DNA of 53,803 nucleotides, from positions 1 to 53,803 of the forward strand of contig JABDIY010000030.1 of NCBI GenBank assembly GCA_013003535.1, given 5' to 3'. Positions 49,493 to 53,803 of this stretch are shown piece after piece. The notes under the pieces are model-generated. The model saw only the letters and a list, made by a program, of their open reading frames with translations, was not told the origin of the DNA and did not search any database. Position 1 is the stretch's first letter; the number at the start of each line of letters is the position of its first letter. The translations under genes were made by a program, and so were the position numbers. The stretch is from Acidimicrobiales bacterium. Lineage in GTDB: Bacteria > Actinomycetota > Acidimicrobiia > Acidimicrobiales > SZUA-35.

Positions 49493-50761
49493 CTAGGCGA
49501 TCCGTAGAACGGAGGCCAAAGCCTTCGTAAGGTGGCCAACGTCCTCGACACCGCACATTTCGCGTATCGAATGCATCGCCAGCTGCGGAGCTCCTACGTC
49601 GACGGTTCGGACCCCGAGCTCAGCGGCAGTTGCCGGCCCGATCGTTGAGCCGCACGGCAGGTCATTGCGATGCACATAGGTTTGGACAGGTACATCGGCA
49701 GCTGCGCACGCCATGCGGAACGGCGTTTCACTCAGCGCATCCGAGGCATACCGTTGATTGGCGTTTCGTTTGACCACTACGCCGCTGTTGATCGCGATTC
49801 GGTGGTCTGGCTCGTGACGGTCCACATAGTTCGGATGCGTAGCGTGCGCGCAGTCGGCCGAGACGACATAGCTTCGACTCAGCGCTTCCAGATAAGTTGT
49901 ACGGTCCCATCCTGCTGACGCTCCAATTCGTTCGAGGACGTTGGGCAGCGCTGCGCCGGCGGCGCCGGTTGAAGATTGGGAGCCAACCTCCTCGTGGTCG
50001 AACAACGCGAGAACGGCGATTGCCTCTCTGGATTCCCCAATGGGATCGTGCTGTATTTGCGTGATGGCCTCGGTGGCTGCGAATGAACTGAGCTGATTGT
50101 CAATCCGGGCGGCCGCAATCATGTCACCGTTGCGGCCGAACCGCACCGGTTTCTGGGTGTCGAACGCCATCACATCCCACGCCAAGATGGAATCGACGGG
50201 GAGACCGGTCTGCTCGGCTAGGTACCCCAGGAACGATCCGGTGTCGCCCTCCAGCGACCAGACCGGGTTCAGATGGGCTTGGGGATCGAGCTTCAGGCCG
50301 TTCTCGCGGATCTTGCGGTCCAGGTGGATTGCCAATTGCGGGATACGGAGTAACGGGCGATTATCGTGAAACAGAATTGTCCCGTCTGCGTAGGTCACGC
50401 GACCGGCTAGACCAAGCTCGCGATCCAACCAGGAGTTCAACAGGACGCCGCCGTAGACCTCGACACCTAATTGGTTCCAACCGGCGCTCTGAATATCGGC
50501 GTTCACCCGGATTCGAAGGTTCGGTGAATCGGTGTGCGCTCCCAAGACGGTGAAACGGTTGGCAGACCCTCCATGACTCCAGGCGATGATCGATCCACCG
50601 TCGATCCTGTAATAGCTGCCGGCGCCCGGCGGGATCGACTCGGTTGCTGCTATTTCGGTGAAGCCAGCAGCGTCCAGCCGGCCTGCTGCGGTTCGGGCGC
50701 AGTGGTAAGGAGTAGGGCTGACCTCTATGAATGAGAGCAGCGAATCAACAAGATCGCTCAT
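49493..50761 (-). CDS. M18 family aspartyl aminopeptidase
   Basis: Cytoplasmic di-zinc aminopeptidase, 422 residues, removing N-terminal acidic (or other) residues. Metal-site and catalytic motifs: GAHTDSPNLRI, AARIDNQLSS, LFDHEEVGSQS and the C-terminal APQLAMHSIREMCG. The start is supported by TACGTT ending 6 nt before the ATG. Upstream of gltB on the same strand with a 113-bp gap, so probably a separate unit. Confidence 0.93.
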   Translation of the reverse strand: MSDLVDSLLSFIEVSPTPYHCARTAAGRLDAAGFTEIAATESIPPGAGSYYRIDGGSIIAWSHGGSANRFTVLGAHTDSPNLRIRVNADIQSAGWNQLGVEVYGGVLLNSWLDRELGLAGRVTYADGTILFHDNRPLLRIPQLAIHLDRKIRENGLKLDPQAHLNPVWSLEGDTGSFLGYLAEQTGLPVDSILAWDVMAFDTQKPVRFGRNGDMIAAARIDNQLSSFAATEAITQIQHDPIGESREAIAVLALFDHEEVGSQSSTGAAGAALPNVLERIGASAGWDRTTYLEALSRSYVVSADCAHATHPNYVDRHEPDHRIAINSGVVVKRNANQRYASDALSETPFRMACAAADVPVQTYVHRNDLPCGSTIGPATAAELGVRTVDVGAPQLAMHSIREMCGVEDVGHLTKALASVLRIA

Positions 50762-50767
50762 TCTGTC

Positions 50768-50773
50768 AACGTA
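50768..50773 (-). promoter_or_regulatory. -10 box of aminopeptidase gene (leaderless)
   Basis: TACGTT on the minus strand, 6 nt before the ATG at 50761. Confidence 0.45.
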
Positions 50774-50824
50774 GTCTCATCGCAGCGAATACGAGAGGAC
50801 TTCTCCTGTACCGGTGAACCTCGG

Positions 50825-51457
50825 TCAGCCGCAGCAGAGCTGATCGATGGCCCGATGCGCGGCTTGGAAGAAGTGCCGAGGGTGGCGACGAGAAATGAGA
50901 CGTATTTCGGCGATGCTGAAGATCGAATTGAAACGACAGATGCGGAGCGAAACATTCACTCGCCCGGGCCAGACCAGGAAGGCGTCCGAGAGTTCGCCCG
51001 GCACAACCAGGTCCTCGGCAGCGATGCTGGCCGACTTCCGATCGATCACCAATGGACCGCGATTTCCTCTTGCCGTCAGCACGTGACTGATGAGCACGGC
51101 CGGTTGGGAATGAAACAGCCGCACCGATCGAGAGCCCCTCCGCGGAAGGCCGGACGTCCCCGAGCCCCACAGAGGAACCGAGCCCCGGCTCTGCGCTGCT
51201 CCGAGAGGACGAACTGCGACCCGGGAACGCTCGCTGTTGGAACTCCCTGAAACTGCAGCGTCATAAAGATCGGCTGCAGTGAGAAGCCGTTCGGATTCGT
51301 CGATCAGTTGTATCGATTCGTCGACGTCGGTTTCCCGCCGAGCATCGAGCAGAACCGGTGCCCGAGCGTGAGCCTTTTGGGGTCCCACCGCTTCGGCTTT
51401 GACCGCGAGCGGTCGGTAGAAGGTCTCGGTGAACTTCAATCGATGTCTGGTGGGCAT
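50825..51457 (-). CDS. Hypothetical protein, unknown family
   Basis: A 210-residue reading frame rich in Arg, Ala and Ser, with a mixed N-terminal part (MPTRHRLKFTETFYRPLAV) and a C-terminal part of beta-rich character (FLVWPGRVNVSLRICRFN). No signal peptide or membrane segment. The opposite-strand alternative is less protein-like. GGTGACGGA precedes the ATG. It lies 63 bp upstream of the aminopeptidase and is divergent from hppA. Function unknown. Confidence 0.55.
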   Translation of the reverse strand: MPTRHRLKFTETFYRPLAVKAEAVGPQKAHARAPVLLDARRETDVDESIQLIDESERLLTAADLYDAAVSGSSNSERSRVAVRPLGAAQSRGSVPLWGSGTSGLPRRGSRSVRLFHSQPAVLISHVLTARGNRGPLVIDRKSASIAAEDLVVPGELSDAFLVWPGRVNVSLRICRFNSIFSIAEIRLISRRHPRHFFQAAHRAIDQLCCG

Positions 51458-51641
51458 TCCGTCACCAGAATGACACGAAACCTTATCGCTGGGTATTCAA
51501 CGGCCGGTCCTGCGCTGAAGTGGTCTTTCGGGAGCAATGACCCTTAGTGAATCGGCGGCGGGGAGAGTAGCCTCCCTCGGTCGCTGTGTGTTCGCGCGCG
51601 GTGCACCGAGAGAGTCAAAACACGCCTAGCAGGAGTTCTCC

Positions 51642-53786
51642 GTGGAGTTAGTTCCCTACCTTGCATTTCTATCCGCTGTCGCTGCCCTGGGGGTAGCCGT
51701 CTTCTTCTTCAACGACGTGAAGAAAGCCAGCCCTGGCAACGAGCGGATGGTGTTCATCATGACCGAGATCCAGAAGGGCGCGAAGGCCTTTCTGAAGCAG
51801 GAGTACACCTGGGTCAGTGCGTTTGTGGTAGTCCTCGCTCTCCTCCTCGCCGTATTTGTGGATCCGCTGGCATCGATCAGCTACGTCCTCGGAGCGTTCC
51901 TGTCGGCTGCGGCCGGTTACGCGGGTATGACTGTGGCAACGATGGCCAATGCCCGCACCACGGAGGCAGCCAAAGACGGACCCGGGAAGGCCCTTCCGAT
52001 CGCGTTCCGCGGCGGGGCCGTGATGGGCTTCTCGGTGGCCGGCATGGCACTGGCCGGACTCTCCTTCGTTTACCTGCTCTTCGTCGTTTGGCTCGAGACC
52101 GACTCAGCCTTTGAGATCGTCACGGCCTACGGGCTTGGAGCCTCCTCCATTGCGTTGTTCTCGCGTGTTGGCGGTGGCATCTTCACCAAGGCCGCCGATG
52201 TCGGTGCCGACCTGGTGGGCAAAGTCGAGGCTGGCATCCCCGAGGATGATCCTCGTAACCCGGCCACGATCGCTGACAACGTTGGCGACAACGTTGGTGA
52301 CGTAGCAGGAATGGGTGCGGACCTCTTCGAGTCGTATGCCGGTTCGATCATTGCACCAATCTCGCTCGTTGCTTTCGCCGTAGGCATCAGTGCGAGCGGT
52401 GCTGATGGAGCTCCCAGCGCCACTGATAGCGGCGTGATCTCGCTGTTGATGTTCCCGTTCGCGGTGGCCTTTGTGGGCATGGTGGCCAGCATCATCGGTT
52501 CTTTCCTGGTCAAGGGTGGATCCTCAACCGACAGCCGAGCCCTCAGCAAGGCACTCCATCTCGGTACCAACGTTGCCATGGGGCTCACGGTCCTGGGTAC
52601 GCTCGCATTGAGCTTCTGGATGTTCTCCGACCTCGAGCAGCCGGTTGGCCTGGCGCTCTCCGTTGTTGGTGGTCTGATCGTGGGCTGGGCTCTCGGCAAG
52701 TGTGCTGAGTACTACACCAGTGATCACTTCGGGCCGGTCAAGAAAATCGCCAATCAAACCGAAACCGGGGCGGCCACCACGGTTCTGTCAGGGATCAGCA
52801 CTGGGATGATCTCGGTACTCCCCTCCGTACTCCTCATCGTCATAGGTGTTGGCGTGGCCTGGTATGGCGGCGAATGGGCTTTCGGTGACACCGCTTCCTT
52901 TGGTGCTCTGGAGGGTGGCATTTATGGCATCGCCGTAGCGGCAATCGGCATGCTCGCAACCACAGGTGTTGTGGTTTCCGTGGACGCCTATGGGCCGATC
53001 GCCGACAATGCGGGTGGCATCGCCGAAATGGCCGAACTGGACCCATCGGTCCGCGAGGTCACCGACGCTCTGGACAGCCTGGGAAACACCACGGCTGCGG
53101 TGGCCAAAGGCTTTGCGGTTGGCTCGGCCGCTCTCACAGCTTTGGCCCTGTTCAAGAGCTTCGAGTTCGCCATCAATCAGGCTGGCGGCGAGCCGCTCGA
53201 TCTCAACATCGGCAATGTTGAAGTCTTTGTCGGCCTGTTCCTGGGTGCCATGCTTCCCTTCCTGTTCGCCGCGCTCACCATCGACGCTGTCGGTCGAGCC
53301 GCTCAGGAGATGATCGAAGAAGTGCGGCGGCAGTTCCGCGAGATTCCCGGACTGCGGGAAGGTAAGCCAGGTGTCATCCCCGACAGTGCCCGCTGCGTTG
53401 CCATCTCCACCAAGGCTTCGCTGCGGGAAATGATCGTTCCTGGTGCACTCGCCGTAGTCGTTCCGTTGGTGATCGGTTTCATAAGCGTCGATGCGCTCGG
53501 CGGCTTCCTCGCCGGAGCTCTGGTGACCGGGTTCGCCTTGGCGATCTTCATGGCCAATGCCGGTGGAGCGTGGGACAACGCCAAGAAATATATCGAAGCG
53601 GGACATCACGGCGGCAAGAACTCAGATGCCCACAAGGCAGGCGTTGTCGGAGACACCGTGGGCGACCCATTCAAGGACACGAGCGGCCCGAGTTTGAATA
53701 TTCTGATCAAGCTCATGAGCATGGTCAGCGTGGTCGTGGCCGGCTTAATTGTCCGCTACAGCCTGATGGCAATGGGCATTTTCTAG
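51642..53786 (+). CDS. hppA: Membrane-bound pyrophosphatase (K+-dependent type)
   Basis: A 714-residue ion pump with about 16 membrane segments that couples pyrophosphate hydrolysis to H+ or Na+ transport. Substrate-site motifs [21 protein letters not shown] (start residue 186) with [12 protein letters not shown], and [15 protein letters not shown] near 445-459, are complete. At the K+ switch the sequence is GNTTAAVAK (Ala485, Ala488) rather than GNTTKA..T, which marks K+-dependent enzymes. GTG start with AGGAG 6 nt upstream (51631-51635). Na+ or H+ transport cannot be settled by eye. Confidence 0.95.
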   Translation: MELVPYLAFLSAVAALGVAVFFFNDVKKASPGNERMVFIMTEIQKGAKAFLKQEYTWVSAFVVVLALLLAVFVDPLASISYVLGAFLSAAAGYAGMTVATMANARTTEAAKDGPGKALPIAFRGGAVMGFSVAGMALAGLSFVYLLFVVWLETDSAFEIVTAYGLGASSIALFSRVGGGIFTKAADVGADLVGKVEAGIPEDDPRNPATIADNVGDNVGDVAGMGADLFESYAGSIIAPISLVAFAVGISASGADGAPSATDSGVISLLMFPFAVAFVGMVASIIGSFLVKGGSSTDSRALSKALHLGTNVAMGLTVLGTLALSFWMFSDLEQPVGLALSVVGGLIVGWALGKCAEYYTSDHFGPVKKIANQTETGAATTVLSGISTGMISVLPSVLLIVIGVGVAWYGGEWAFGDTASFGALEGGIYGIAVAAIGMLATTGVVVSVDAYGPIADNAGGIAEMAELDPSVREVTDALDSLGNTTAAVAKGFAVGSAALTALALFKSFEFAINQAGGEPLDLNIGNVEVFVGLFLGAMLPFLFAALTIDAVGRAAQEMIEEVRRQFREIPGLREGKPGVIPDSARCVAISTKASLREMIVPGALAVVVPLVIGFISVDALGGFLAGALVTGFALAIFMANAGGAWDNAKKYIEAGHHGGKNSDAHKAGVVGDTVGDPFKDTSGPSLNILIKLMSMVSVVVAGLIVRYSLMAMGIF

Positions 53787-53803
53787 CCTTCGCACTCCCG
53801 GCT

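Overview
The window reads as chromosomal DNA of a high-GC Gram-positive bacterium, most likely an actinobacterium of the Acidimicrobiia type. Supporting signs are a complete conservon-type cluster (sensor kinase, roadblock protein, DUF742, GTPase), a DUF222/HNH endonuclease, DUF2510, DUF5522 and DUF4214 proteins, frequent GTG starts, and many first genes whose start codon lies only 5-8 bases after a TAnnnT -10 box (probable leaderless mRNAs). The taxon is inferred from gene content, not proven. I see no rRNA, tRNA, CRISPR array, prophage or insertion sequence.

Layout. 1-1646: 3' part of an ABC exporter (ATPase plus permease). 1667-2521: four-CBS-domain protein. 2593-12198: a minus-strand phosphotransferase (PTS) locus for a sugar alcohol. 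In transcription order it holds an unusual dehydrogenase with two Rossmann domains, a 1-phosphofructokinase-type kinase, a membrane protein, Enzyme I, a PRD-type regulator, mannitol-type EIIC, EIIB, an EIIA-HPr fusion and a small unknown protein. 12388-17879: PH-like membrane protein, a PAS-PAS-GGDEF protein, a ClC-family protein with CBS domains, and xylose isomerase. 17994-21073: CPA1 cation/proton antiporter, a USP-like protein and a secreted DUF4214-SGNH protein. 21084-30166: lipid acyltransferase, haloalkane dehalogenase, Rieske oxygenase, small membrane proteins, DEAD-box helicase, tyrosine recombinase and a secreted DUF4214-metallopeptidase.

30173-36789: acyl-CoA synthetase, NUDIX and flavin reductase operon; lipoprotein; a probable small protein; divergent SDR and enoyl-CoA hydratase; DUF5522 protein; glycerophosphodiesterase. 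36800-38125: DUF222/HNH protein. 38249-41797: the conservon, with a sensor kinase that has almost no extracellular domain and a long Pro/Ala/Gln-rich repeated tail. 41995-43395: DUF4388-like and HTH proteins. 43358-49379: glutamate synthase gltBD. 49493-51457: M18 aminopeptidase and an unknown protein. 51642-53786: membrane pyrophosphatase with the K+-dependent signature.

How the genes may work together. The PTS locus encodes every phosphotransfer step (EI, HPr, EIIA, EIIB, EIIC), the likely oxidation of the imported hexitol phosphate, and a sugar-phosphate kinase feeding glycolysis, so it could be a self-sufficient uptake and catabolic system. The tandem-Rossmann dehydrogenase and the two unknown proteins in this locus are its least explained parts and the best candidates for something undescribed.
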